This document shows positions 36,948 to 49,500 of a stretch of 64,000 nucleotides of DNA, piece after piece (position 1 is the stretch's first letter; each line of letters opens with the position of its first letter). Both the position numbers and the translations under genes were made by a program. The notes beneath the pieces were generated by a model. That model made no database searches. It worked only from the letters and a program-made list of their open reading frames with translations, and was not told the DNA's origin. Source of the stretch: Xanthostigma xanthostigma (taxonomy: Eukaryota; Arthropoda; Insecta; Raphidioptera; Raphidiidae); contig OY754475.1 in the NCBI GenBank assembly GCA_963575645.1, forward strand, positions 14,670,509 to 14,734,508, given 5' to 3'.

Positions 36948-38434
36948 GAAATAAAGCAATTTTGCCTATAAGGACTCATTTGCACCTAATTGTCGTAAAG
37001 CATGTAAAAACTGCTTGTCTGCGTTAAAATAATGGTTAATATGCAGTTTGCATTTTCTTATGAGAGAAAAATCCAAACCTGAATGTCATAGTGTAAATAG
37101 ACTAACCTTCATGAAATAAAGCAATTTTGCCTATAAGGACCCATTTGACCCTAATTGTCATAAAGCATGTAAAAACTACTTGTATGCGTTAAAATGATAG
37201 TAAATATGCAGTTTGCATTTTCTTATGAGAGAATGATCCAAACCTAAATGTTATAGTGTAAATAGACTAACCCTCATAAAATAAAGCAATTTTGCCTATA
37301 AGGACTCATTTGCACCTTATTGTCATAAAGCTTGTAAAAACTGCCTGTATGCGTTAAAATAATAGTTAATATGCAGTTTGCATTTTCTTATGAGAGAATG
37401 ATCCAAACCTGAATGTTATAGTTTAAGTAAACTTACCTTTGTAAAATAAAGTAATTTGCCTATAAGGACTCATTAGCACCTAAATGTCGTAAAGCATGTA
37501 AAAACTGCTTGTCTGCGTTAAAATAATGGTTAATATGCAGTTTGCATTTTCTTATGAGAGAATGATCCAAACCTGAATGTTATAGTGTAAATAGACTTAC
37601 CTTCATGAAATAAAGCAATTTTGCCTATAAGGACTTTTTTGCCCCTAATTGTCATAAAGCATGTAAAAACTGCTTGTATGCGTTAAAATAATGGTTAATA
37701 TGCAGTTTGCATTTTCTTATGAGAGAATGATCCAAACCTGAATGTTATAGTGTAAATAGACTTACCTTTGTAAAATAAAGCAATTTTGCCTATAAGGACT
37801 CATAGCACGCAATTGTCGTGAAGCATGTAAAAACTGCTTGTCTGCGTGAAAATGATAGTAAATATGCAGTTTGCATTTTCTTTTATGAGAGAATAATCCA
37901 AACCTGAATGTTATAGTGTAAATAGACTTACCCTCATGAAGTAAAGCAATTTTGCCTATAAAGTCTCATTTGCACCCAATTGTCGTAAAGCATGTAAAAA
38001 CTGCTTGTCTGCGTTTAAATAATGGTTAATATGCAGTTTGCATTTTCTTATGACAGAATGATCCAAACCTGAATGTTATAGTGTAAATAGACTTACCTTT
38101 CATGTAATAAAGCAATTTTGCCTATAAGGACTTATTTGCCCCTAATTGTCATTAAGCATGTAAAAACTGCTTGTATGCGTTAAAATAATGGTTAATATGC
38201 AGATTGCATTTTCTTATGAGAGAATGATCCAAACCTGAATGTTATAGTGTAAATAGACTTACCTTTGTAAAATAAAGCAATTTTGCCTATAAGGACTCAT
38301 TTGCACGCAATTGTCGTGAAGCATGTAAAAACTGCTTGTCTGCGTTAAAATAATGGTTAATATGCAGTTTGCATTTTCTTATGAGAGAATGATCCAAACC
38401 TGAATGGTATAGTGTAAGTAAACTTACCTTTGTA
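36948..38434. repeat. Linker and A-type fragment (m10-m4) inserted in block C
   Basis: Two monomers (gagaaaaatcc with gaatgtcatag; cccatttgaccc) lead to m10 (37,279), m11 with a shortened gtaatttgcc, m12, m1 (catagcacg at 37,801), an aberrant m2 (aagtctcatttgcacccaattg), m3 with cttatttgcccc, and m4. At 38,435 block C resumes. The A segment is seven monomers long (1,156 bp) and in register, like the A fragment at 22.6-23.6 kb. Confidence 0.82.
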
Positions 38435-39939
38435 AAATAAAGCAATTTTGCCTATAAGGACTCGTTTGCACCTAATTGTCGTAAAGCATGTAAAAACTGC
38501 TTGTCTGCGTTAAAATAATAGTTAATATGCAGTTTGCTTTTTCTTATGAGAGAATGATCCAAACCTGAATGTTATAGTGTAAATAGACTTACCCTCATGA
38601 AATAAAGCATTTTTGCCTATAAAGACCCATTTGACCCTAATTGTCATAAAGCATGTAAAAACTGCTTGTATGCGTTAAAATAATGGTTAATATGCAGTTC
38701 GCATTTTCTTATGAGAGAATGATCCAAACCTGAATGTTATAGTGTAAATAGACTTACCCTCATGAAATAAAGCATTTTTGCCTATAAAGACTCATTTGCA
38801 CCTAATTGTCATAAAGCATGTAAAAACTGCTTGTATGCGTTAAAATGATAGTAAATATGCAGTTCGCATTTTCTTATGAGAGAATGATCCAAACCTGAAT
38901 GTTATAGTGAAAGTAGACTTACCTTTGCGAAAAAAAACAATTTTGCTTTTAAGGACTTATTTGCACCTAATTGTCGTAAACCATGTAAAAACTGCTTGTC
39001 TGCGTGAAAATGATAGTAAATATGCAGTTTACATTTTCTTATGAGAGAATGATCCAAACCTGAATGTTATAGTGAAAGTAGACTTACCTTTGCAAAAAAA
39101 ACAATTTTGCTTTTAAGGACTTATTTGCACCTAATTGTCGTAAACCATGTAAAAACTGCTTGTCTGCGTGAAAATGATAGTAAATATGCAGTTTGCATTT
39201 TCTTATGAGAGAATGATCCAAACCTGAATGTTATAGTGAAAATAGACTTACCTTTGTAAAATAACGCAATTTTGCCTATAAGGACTCATTTGCACCTAAT
39301 TGTCGTAAAGCATGTAAAAACTGCTTGTCTGCGTTAAAATAATGGTAAATATGCAGTTTTGTTTTCTTATGAGAGAATGATCCAAACCTGAATGTTATAG
39401 TGTAAGTAAACTTACCTTTGTGAAATAAAGCAATTTTGCCTATAAGGACTCATTTGCACCTAATTGTCGTAAAGCATGTAAAAACTGCTTGTCTGCTTTA
39501 AAATAATGGTTAATATGCAGTTTGCATTTTCTTATGAGAGAATAATCCAAATCTGAATGTTATAGTGTAAATAGACTAACCTTTATGAAATAAAGCAATT
39601 TTGCCTATAAGGACCCATTTGTCCCTAATTGTCATAAAGCATGTAAAAACTGCTTGTATGCGTTAAAATGATAGAAAATATGCAGTTTGCATTTTCTTAT
39701 GAGAGAATGATCCAAACCTGAATGTTATAGTTTAAGTAAACTTACCTTTGTAAAATAAAGCAATTTTGCCTATAAGGACTCGTTTGCACCTAATTGTCGT
39801 AAAGCATGTAAAAACTGCTTGTCTGCGTTAAAATAATAGTTAATATGCAGTTTGCTTTTTCTTATGAGAGAATGATCCAAACCTGAATGTTATAGTGTAA
39901 ATAGACTTACCTTCATGTAATAAAGCAATTTTGCCTATA
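38435..39939. repeat. Block C, shortened copy 2
   Basis: 38,435-39,214 matches 5,775-6,56x (displacement 32,658-32,659), including the doubled acctttgcgaaaa monomers. 39,214-39,939 matches 8,699-9,42x (displacement ~30,514), including cccatttgtccc and cttcatgtaataaag. The 2.1 kb of tandem duplications between those points in copy 1 is absent. Either copy 1 expanded or this copy contracted. Confidence 0.84.
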
Positions 39940-42900
39940 AGGACTCATTTGCACCTAATTGTCATAAAGCTTGTAAAAACTGCATGTATGCGTTAAAATA
40001 ATGGTTAATATGCAGTTTGCATTTCTTATGAGAGAATGATCCAAACCTGAATGTTATAGTGTAAATAGACTTACCTTTGTAAAAAAAAGCAATTTTGCCT
40101 ATAAGGACTCATTTGCACGCAATTGTCGTGAAGCATGTAAAAACTGCTTGTATGCGTGAAATTGATATTAAATATGCAGTTTGCATTTTCTTATGAGAGA
40201 ATGATCCAAACCTGAATGTTATAGTGTAAATAGACTTACCCTCATGAAATAAAGCAATTTTGCCTATAGGCACTCATTTGCATCTAATTAACGTAAAGCA
40301 TGTAAAAACTGCTTGTCTGCGTTAAAATAATGGTTAATATTCATTTTGCATTTTCTTATGAGAGTATGATCCAAACCTGAATGTTATAGTGAAAATAGAC
40401 TTACCTTTGTAAAATAACGCAATTTTGCCTATAAGGACTCATTTGCACGCAATTGTCGTGAAGCATGTAAAAACTGCTTGTCTGCGTAAAAATGATAGTA
40501 AATATGCAGTTTGCATTTTCTTATGAGAGAATGATCCAAACCTGAATGTTATAGTGTAAATAGACTTACCTTCATGAAATAAAGCAATTTTGCCTATAAA
40601 GACTCATTTGCACTTAATTGTCGTAAAGCATGTAAAAACTGCTTGTCTGCGTTTAAATAATGGTTAATATTCATTTTGCATTTTCTTATGAGAGTATGAT
40701 CCAAACCTGAATGTTATAGTGAAAATAGACTTACCTTTGTAAAATAACGCAATTTTGCCTATAAGGACTCATTTGCACGCAATTGTCGTGAAGCATGTAA
40801 AAACTGCTTGTCTGCGTTAAAATAATGGTTAATATGCAGTTTGCATTTTCTTATGAGAGAATGATCCAAACCTGAATGTTATATTGTAAGTGAACTTACC
40901 TTTGTGAAATAAAGCAATTTTGCCTATAAGGACTCATTTGCACCTAATTGTCGTAAAGCATGTAAAAACTGCTTGTCTGCGTTAAAATGATAGTAAATAT
41001 GCAGTTTGCATTTTCTTATGAGAGAATGATCCAAACCTAAATGTTATAGTGTAAATAGACTAACCCTCATGAAATAAAGCAATTTGGCTATAAGGACTCA
41101 TTTGCACCTAATTGTCATAAAGCTTGTAAAAACTGCTTGTATGCGTTAAAATAATAGTTAATATGCAGTTTGCTTTTTCTTATGAGAGAATGATCCAAAC
41201 CTGAATGTCATAGTGTAAATAGACTAACCTTCATGAAATAAAGCAATTTTGCCTATAAGGACCCATTTGACCCTAATTGTCATAAAGCATGTAAAAACTG
41301 CTTGTATGCGTTAAAATGATAGTAAATATGCAGTTTGCATTTTCTTATGAGAGAATGATCCAAACCTAAATGTTATAGTGTAAATAGACTAACCCTCATG
41401 AAATAAAGCAATTTGGCTATAAGGACTCATTTGCACCTAATTGTCATAAAGCTTGTAAAAACTGCTTGTATGCGTTAAAATAATAGTTAATATGCAGTTT
41501 GCATTTTCTTATGAGAGAATGATCCAAACCTGAATGTTATAGTTTAAGTAAACTTACCTTTGTAAAATAAAGCAATTTTGCCTATAAGGACTCATTTGCA
41601 CCTAAATGTCGTAAAGCATGTAAAAACTGCTTGTATGCGTTAAAATGATAGAAAATATGCAGTTTGCATTTTTTTATGAGAGAAAGATCCAAACCTAAAT
41701 GTTATAGTGTAAATAGACTAGCCCTCATGAAATAAAGCAATTTTGCCTATAAGGACTCATTTGCCCCTAATTGTCATAAAGCATGTAAAAACTGCTTGTA
41801 TGCGTTAAAATAATGTATAATATGCAGTTTGCATTTTCTTATGAAAGAATGATCCAAACCTGAATGTTATAGTGAAAATAGACTTACCCTCATTAAATAA
41901 AGCAATTTTGCTTATAAAGACTCATTTGCACCTAATTGTCATAAAGCATGTAAAAACTGCTTGTATGGGTTAAAATGATAGTAAACATGCAGTTTGCATT
42001 TTTTATGAGAGAATGATCCAAACCTGAATGTTATAGTGTAAATAGACTTACCTTTGTAAAAAAAAGCAATTTTGCCTATAAGGACATATTTGCACGCAAT
42101 TGTCGTGAAGCATGTAAAAACTGCTTGTCAGCGTGAAAATGATAGTAAATATGCAGTTTGCATTTTCTTATGAGAGAATGATCCAAACCTGAATGTTATA
42201 GTGAAAATAGACTTACCTTTGTAAAATAACGCAATTTTGCCTATAAGGACTCATTTGCACGCAATTGTCGTGAAGCATGTAAAAACTGCTTGTCTGCGTT
42301 AAAATAATGGTTAATATGCAGTTTGCATTTTCTTATGAGAGAATGATCCAAACCTGAATGTTATAGTGTAACTAAACTTACCTTTGTGAAATAAAGCAAT
42401 TTTGCCTATAAGGACTCATTTGCACCGAATTGTCGTAAAGCATGTAAAAACTGCTTGTCTGCTTTAAAATAATGGTTAATATGCAGTTTGCATTTTCTTA
42501 TGAGAGAATAATCCAAACCTGAATGTTATAGTGTAAATAGACTAACCTTTATGAAATAAAGCAATTTTGCCTATAAGGACCCATTTGCCCCTAATTGTCA
42601 TAAAGCATGTAAAAACTTCTTGTATGCGTTAAAATGATAGAAAATATGCAGTTTGCATTTTCTTATGAGAGAATGATCCAAACCTAAATGTTATAGTGTA
42701 AAAAGACTAACCCTCATGAAATAAAGCAATTTTGCCTATAAAGACTCATTTGCACCTAATTGTCATAAAGCTTGTAAAAACTGCCTGTATGCGTTAAAAT
42801 AATAGTTAATATGCAGTTTGCATTTTCTTATGAGAGAATGATCCAAACCTGAATGTTATAGTTTAAGTAAACTTACCTTTGTAAAATAAAGCAATTTTGC

Positions 42901-45900
42901 CTATAAGGACTCATTAGCACCTAAATGTCGTAAAGCATGTAAAAACTGCTTGTCTGCGTTAAAATAATGGTTAATATGCAGTTTGCATTTTCTTATGAGA
43001 GAATGATCCAAACCTGAATGTTATAGTGTAAATAGACTTACCTTCATGAAATAAAGCAATTTTGCCTATAAGGACTTTTTTGCCCCTAATTGTCATAAAG
43101 CATGTAAAAACTGCTTGTATGCGTTAAAATAATGGTTAATATGCAGTTTGCATTTTCTTATGAGAGAATGATCCAAACCTGAATGTTATAGTGTAAATAG
43201 ACTTACCTTTGTAAAATAAAGCAATTTTGCCTATAAGGACTCATAGCACGCAATTGTCGTGAAGCATGTAAAAACTGCTTGTCTGCGTGAAAATGATAGT
43301 AAATATGCAGTTTGCATTTTCTTATAAGAGAATAATCCAAACCTGAATGTTATAGTGTAAATAGACTTACCCTCATGAAATAAAGCAATTTTGCCTATAA
43401 GGACTCATTAGCACCTAAATGTCGTAAAGCATGTAAAAACTGCTTGTCTGCGTTAAAATAATGGTTAATATGCAGTTTGCATTTTCTTATGACAGAATGA
43501 TCCAAACCTGAATGTTATAGTGTAAATAGACTTACCTTTCATGAAATAAAGCAATTTTGCCTATAAGGACTCATTTGCCCCTAATTGTCATTAAGCATGT
43601 AAAAACTGCTTGTATGCGTTGAAATAATGGTTAATATGCAGATTGCATTTTCTTATGAGAGATTGATCCAAACCTGAATGTTATAGTGTAAATAGACTTA
43701 CCTTTGTAAAATAAAGCAATTTTGCCTATAAGGACTCATTTGCACGCAATTGTCGTGAAGCATGTAAAAACTGCTTGTCTGCGTTAAAATAATGGTTAAT
43801 ATGCAGTTTGCATTTTCTTATGAGAGAATGATCCAAACCAGAATGTTATAGTGTAAGTAAACTTACCTTTGTGAAATAAAGCAATTTTGCCTATAAGGAC
43901 TCATTTGCACGCAATTGTCGTGAAGAATGTAAAAACTGCTTGTCTGCGTGAAAATGATAGTAAATATGCAGTTTGCATTTTCTTATAAGAGAATAATCCA
44001 AACCTGAATGTTATAGTGTAAATAGACTTACCCTCATGAAATAAAGCAATTTTGCCTATAAGGACTCATTAGCACCTAAATGTCGTAAAGCATGTAAAAA
44101 CTGCTTGTCTGCGTTAAAATAATGGTTAATAAGCAGTTTGCATTTTCTTATGACAGAATGATCCAAACCTGAATGTTATAGTGTAAATAGACTTACCTTT
44201 CATGAAATAAAGCAATTTTGCCTATAAGGACTCATTTGCCCCTAATTGTCATTAAGCATGTAAAAACTGCTTGTATGCGTTAAAATAATGGTTAATATGC
44301 AGATTGCATTTTCTTATGAGAGAATGATCCAAACCTGAATGTTATAGTGTAACTAAACTAACCTTTGTGAAATAAAGCAATTTTGCCTATAAGGACTCAT
44401 TTGCACCGAATTGTCGTAAAGCATGTAAAAACTGCTTGTCTGCTTTAAAATAATGGTTAATATGCAGTTTGCATTTTCTTATGAGAGAATAATCCAAACC
44501 TGAATGTTATAGTGTAAATAGACTAACCTTTATGAAATAAAGCAATTTTGCCTATAAGGACCCATTTGCCCCTAATTGTCATAAAGCATGTAAAAACTTC
44601 TTGTATGCGTTAAAATGATAGAAAATATGCAGTTTGCATTTTCTTATGAGAGAATGATCCAAACCTAAATGTTATAGTGTAAATAGACTAACCCTCATGA
44701 AATAAAGCAATTTTGCCTATAATGACTCATTTGCACCTAATTGTCATAAAGCTTGTAAAAACTGCCTGTATGCGTTAAAATAATAGTTAATATGCAGTTT
44801 GCATTTTCTTATGAGAGAATGATCCAAACCTGAATGTTATAGTTTAAGTAAACTTACCTTTGTAAAATAAAGCAATTTTGCCTATAAGGACTCGTTTGCA
44901 CCTAATTGTCGTAAAGCATGTAAAAACTGCTTGTCTGCGTTAAAATAATAGTTAATATGCAGTTTGCTTTTTCTTATGAGAGAATGATCCAAACCTGAAT
45001 GTTATAGTGTAAATAGACTTACCTTCATGAAATAAAGCAATTTTGCCTATAAGGACTCATTTGCACCTAATTGTCGTAAAGCATGAAAAAACTGCTTGTC
45101 TGCGTTTAAATAATGGTTAAATGCAGTTTGCATTTTCTTATGAGAGAATGATCCAAACCTGAATGTCATAGTGTAAATAGACTAACCTTCATGAAATAAA
45201 GCAATTTTGCCTATAAGGACTCATTTGCCCCTAATTGTCATAAAGCATGTAAAAACTGCTTGTATGCGTTAAAATAATGGTTAATATGCAGTTCGCATTT
45301 TCTTATGAGAGAATGATCCAAACCTGAATGTTATAGTGTAAATAGACTTAGCCTCATGAAATAAAGCATTTTTGCCTATAAAGACTCATTTGCACCTAAT
45401 TGTCATAAAGCATGTAAAAACTGCTTGTATGCGTTAAAATGATAGTAAATATGCAGTTCGCATTTTCTTATGAGAGAATGATCCAAACCTGAATGTTATA
45501 GTGTAAATAGACTTACCCTCATGAAATAAAGCAATTTTGCCTATAGACACTCATTTGCATCTAATTGTGGTAAAGCATGTAAAAACTGCTTGTCTGCGTT
45601 AAAATAATGGTTAATATGCAGTTTGCATTTTCTTATGAGAGAATGATCCAAACCTGAATGTTATAGTGAAAGTAGACTTACCTTTGCGAAAAAAAACAAT
45701 TTTGCTTTTAAGGACTTATTTGCACCTAATTGTCGTAAACCATGTAAAAACTGCTTGTCTGCGTAAAAATGATAGTAAATATGCAGTTTGCATTTTCTTA
45801 TGAGAGAATGATCCAAACCTGAATGTTATAGTGTAAATAGACTAACCTTCATGAAATTAAGCATTTTTGCCTATAAGGACTCATTTGCCCCTAATTGTCA

Positions 45901-46535
45901 TAAAGCATGTAAAAACTGCTTGTATGCGTTAAAATAATAGTTAATATGCAGTTTGCATTTTCTTATGAGAGAATGATCCAAACCTGATTGTTATAGTGAA
46001 AATAGACTTACCTTTGTAAAATAACGCAATTTTGCCTATAAGGACTCATTTGCACGCAATTGTCGTGAAGCATGTAAAAACTGCTTGTCTGCGTTAAAAT
46101 AATGGTTAATATGCAGTTTGCATTTTCTTATGAGAGAATGATCCAAACCTGAATGTTATAGTGTAAGTAAACTTACCTTTGTGAAATAAAGCAATTTTGC
46201 CTATAAGGACTCATTTGCACCTAATTGTCGTAAAGCATGTAAAAACTGCTTGTCTGCGTTAAAATAATTGTTAATATGCAGTTTGCATTTTCTTATGAGA
46301 GAAAAATCCAAACCTGAATGTCATAGTGTAAATAGACTAACCTTCATGAAATAAAGCAATTTTGCCTATAAGGACCCATTTGACCCTAATTGTCATAAAG
46401 CATGTAAAAACTGCTTGTATGCGTTAAAATGATAGTAAATATGCAGTTTGCATTTTCTTATGAGAGAATAATCCAAACCTGAATGTCATAGTGTAAATAG
46501 ACTTACCCTTATGAAATAAAGCAATTTTGCCTATA
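39940..46535. repeat. 6.6-kb super-repeat (40 monomers), copy 1: D + E tail + A + D start
   Basis: The first of 2.5 copies with period 6,596 bp. Paired markers: ctgcatgtatg 39,980/46,576/53,172; gttatattgtaagtgaac 40,878/47,474/54,070; aatgtataatatg about 41,813/48,409/54,841; catagcacg 43,242/49,838/56,270. It begins inside a monomer where cttcatgtaataaag (block C type) joins a block D monomer. Contents in order: D end part, E tail (41.76-42.39), m8-m12 then m1-m10 of the 12-mer (42,389-44,864), D start (44,865 on). Private to this copy: atgtaaaaag-type changes and gaagaatgt near 43,925. Confidence 0.9.
42389..44864. repeat. 12-mer A segment inside super-repeat copy 1 (m8-m12, m1-m10)
   Basis: Fifteen monomers in 12-mer order, starting at m8 (taactaaac/gcaccgaattg) and passing through m12 to m1 at 43,214 and on to m10 (about 44,730). 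m4 carries gcgttgaaataatgg and aaaccagaatg, both shared with 50.2-50.4 kb. The expected m11 is replaced at 44,865 by the actcgtttgcacc monomer that starts block D. Confidence 0.88.
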
Positions 46536-49500
46536 AGGACTCATTTGCACCTAATTGTCATAAAGCTTGTAAAAACTGCATGTATGCGTTAAAATAATGG
46601 TTAATATGCAGTTTGCATTTCTTATGAGAGAATGATCCAAACCTGAATGTTATAGTGTAAATAGACTTACCTTTGTAAAAAAAAGCAATTTTGCCTATAA
46701 GGACTCATTTGCACGCAATTGTCGTGAAGCATGTAAAAACTGCTTGTATGCGTGAAATTGATATTAAATATGCAGTTTGCATTTTCTTATGAGAGAATGA
46801 TCCAAACCTGAATGTTATAGTGTAAATAGACTTACCCTCATGAAATAAAGCAATTTTGCCTATAGGCACTCATTTGCATCTAATTAACGTAAAGCATGTA
46901 AAAACTGCTTGTCTGCGTTAAAATAATGGTTAATATTCATTTTGCATTTTCTTATGAGAGTATGATCCAAACCTGAATGTTATAGTGAAAATAGACTTAC
47001 CTTTGTAAAATAACGCAATTTTGCCTATAAGGACTCATTTGCACGCAATTGTCGTGAAGCATGTAAAAACTGCTTGTCTGCGTAAAAATGATAGTAAATA
47101 TGCAGTTTGCATTTTCTTATGAGAGAATGATCCAAACCTGAATGTTATAGTGTAAATAGACTTACCTTCATGAAATAAAGCAATTTTGCCTATAAAGACT
47201 CATTTGCACTTAATTGTCGTAAAGCATGTAAAAACTGCTTGTCTGCGTTTAAATAATGGTTAATATTCATTTTGCATTTTCTTATGAGAGTATGATCCAA
47301 ACCTGAATGTTATAGTGAAAATAGACTTACCTTTGTAAAATAACGCAATTTTGCCTATAAGGACTCATTTGCACGCAATTGTCGTGAAGCATGTAAAAAC
47401 TGCTTGTCTGCGTTAAAATAATGGTTAATATGCAGTTTGCATTTTCTTATGAGAGAATGATCCAAACCTGAATGTTATATTGTAAGTGAACTTACCTTTG
47501 TGAAATAAAGCAATTTTGCCTATAAGGACTCATTTGCACCTAATTGTCGTAAAGCATGTAAAAACTGCTTGTCTGCGTTAAAATGATAGTAAATATGCAG
47601 TTTGCATTTTCTTATGAGAGAATGATCCAAACCTAAATGTTATAGTGTAAATAGACTAACCCTCATGAAATAAAGCAATTTGGCTATAAGGACTCATTTG
47701 CACCTAATTGTCATAAAGCTTGTAAAAACTGCTTGTATGCGTTAAAATAATAGTTAATATGCAGTTTGCTTTTTCTTATGAGAGAATGATCCAAACCTGA
47801 ATGTCATAGTGTAAATAGACTAACCTTCATGAAATAAAGCAATTTTGCCTATAAGGACCCATTTGACCCTAATTGTCATAAAGCATGTAAAAACTGCTTG
47901 TATGCGTTAAAATGATAGTAAATATGCAGTTTGCATTTTCTTATGAGAGAATGATCCAAACCTAAATGTTATAGTGTAAATAGACTAACCCTCATGAAAT
48001 AAAGCAATTTGGCTATAAGGACTCATTTGCACCTAATTGTCATAAAGCTTGTAAAAACTGCTTGTATGCGTTAAAATAATAGTTAATATGCAGTTTGCAT
48101 TTTCTTATGAGAGAATGATCCAAACCTGAATGTTATAGTTTAAGTAAACTTACCTTTGTAAAATAAAGCAATTTTGCCTATAAGGACTCATTTGCACCTA
48201 AATGTCGTAAAGCATGTAAAAACTGCTTGTATGCGTTAAAATGATAGAAAATATGCAGTTTGCATTTTCTTATGAGAGAAAGATCCAAACCTAAATGTTA
48301 TAGTGTAAATAGACTAGCCCTCATGAAATAAAGCAATTTTGCCTATAAGGACTCATTTGCCCCTAATTGTCATAAAGCATGTAAAAACTGCTTGTATGCG
48401 TTAAAATAATGTATAATATGCAGTTTGCATTTTCTTATGAAAGAATGATCCAAACCTGAATGTTATAGTGAAAATAGACTTACCCTCATTAAATAAAGCA
48501 ATTTTGCTTATAAAGACTCATTTGCACCTAATTGTCATAAAGCATGTAAAAACTGCTTGTATGGGTTAAAATGATAGTAAACATGCAGTTTGCATTTTTT
48601 ATGAGAGAATGATCCAAACCTGAATGTTATAGTGTAAATAGACTTACCTTTGTAAAAAAAAGCAATTTTGCCTATAAGGACATATTTGCACGCAATTGTC
48701 GTGAAGCATGTAAAAACTGCTTGTCAGCGTGAAAATGATAGTAAATATGCAGTTTGCATTTTCTTATGAGAGAATGATCCAAACCTGAATGTTATAGTGA
48801 AAATAGACTTACCTTTGTAAAATAACGCAATTTTGCCTATAAGGACTCATTTGCACGCAATTGTCGTGAAGCATGTAAAAACTGCTTGTCTGCGTTAAAA
48901 TAATGGTTAATATGCAGTTTGCATTTTCTTATGAGAGAATGATCCAAACCTGAATGTTATAGTGTAACTAAACTTACCTTTGTGAAATAAAGCAATTTTG
49001 CCTATAAGGACTCATTTGCACCGAATTGTCGTAAAGCATGTAAAAACTGCTTGTCTGCTTTAAAATAATGGTTAATATGCAGTTTGCATTTTCTTATGAG
49101 AGAATAATCCAAACCTGAATGTTATAGTGTAAATAGACTAACCTTTATGAAATAAAGCAATTTTGCCTATAAGGACCCATTTGCCCCTAATTGTCATAAA
49201 GCATGTAAAAACTTCTTGTATGCGTTAAAATGATAGAAAATATGCAGTTTGCATTTTCTTATGAGAGAATGATCCAAACCTAAATGTTATAGTGTAAATA
49301 GACTAACCCTCATGAAATAAAGCAATTTTGCCTATAAAGACTCATTTGCACCTAATTGTCATAAAGCTTGTAAAAACTGCCTGTATGCGTTAAAATAATA
49401 GTTAATATGCAGTTTGCATTTTCTTATGAGAGAATGATCCAAACCTGAATGTTATAGTTTAAGTAAACTTACCTTTGTAAAATAAAGCAATTTTGCCTAT

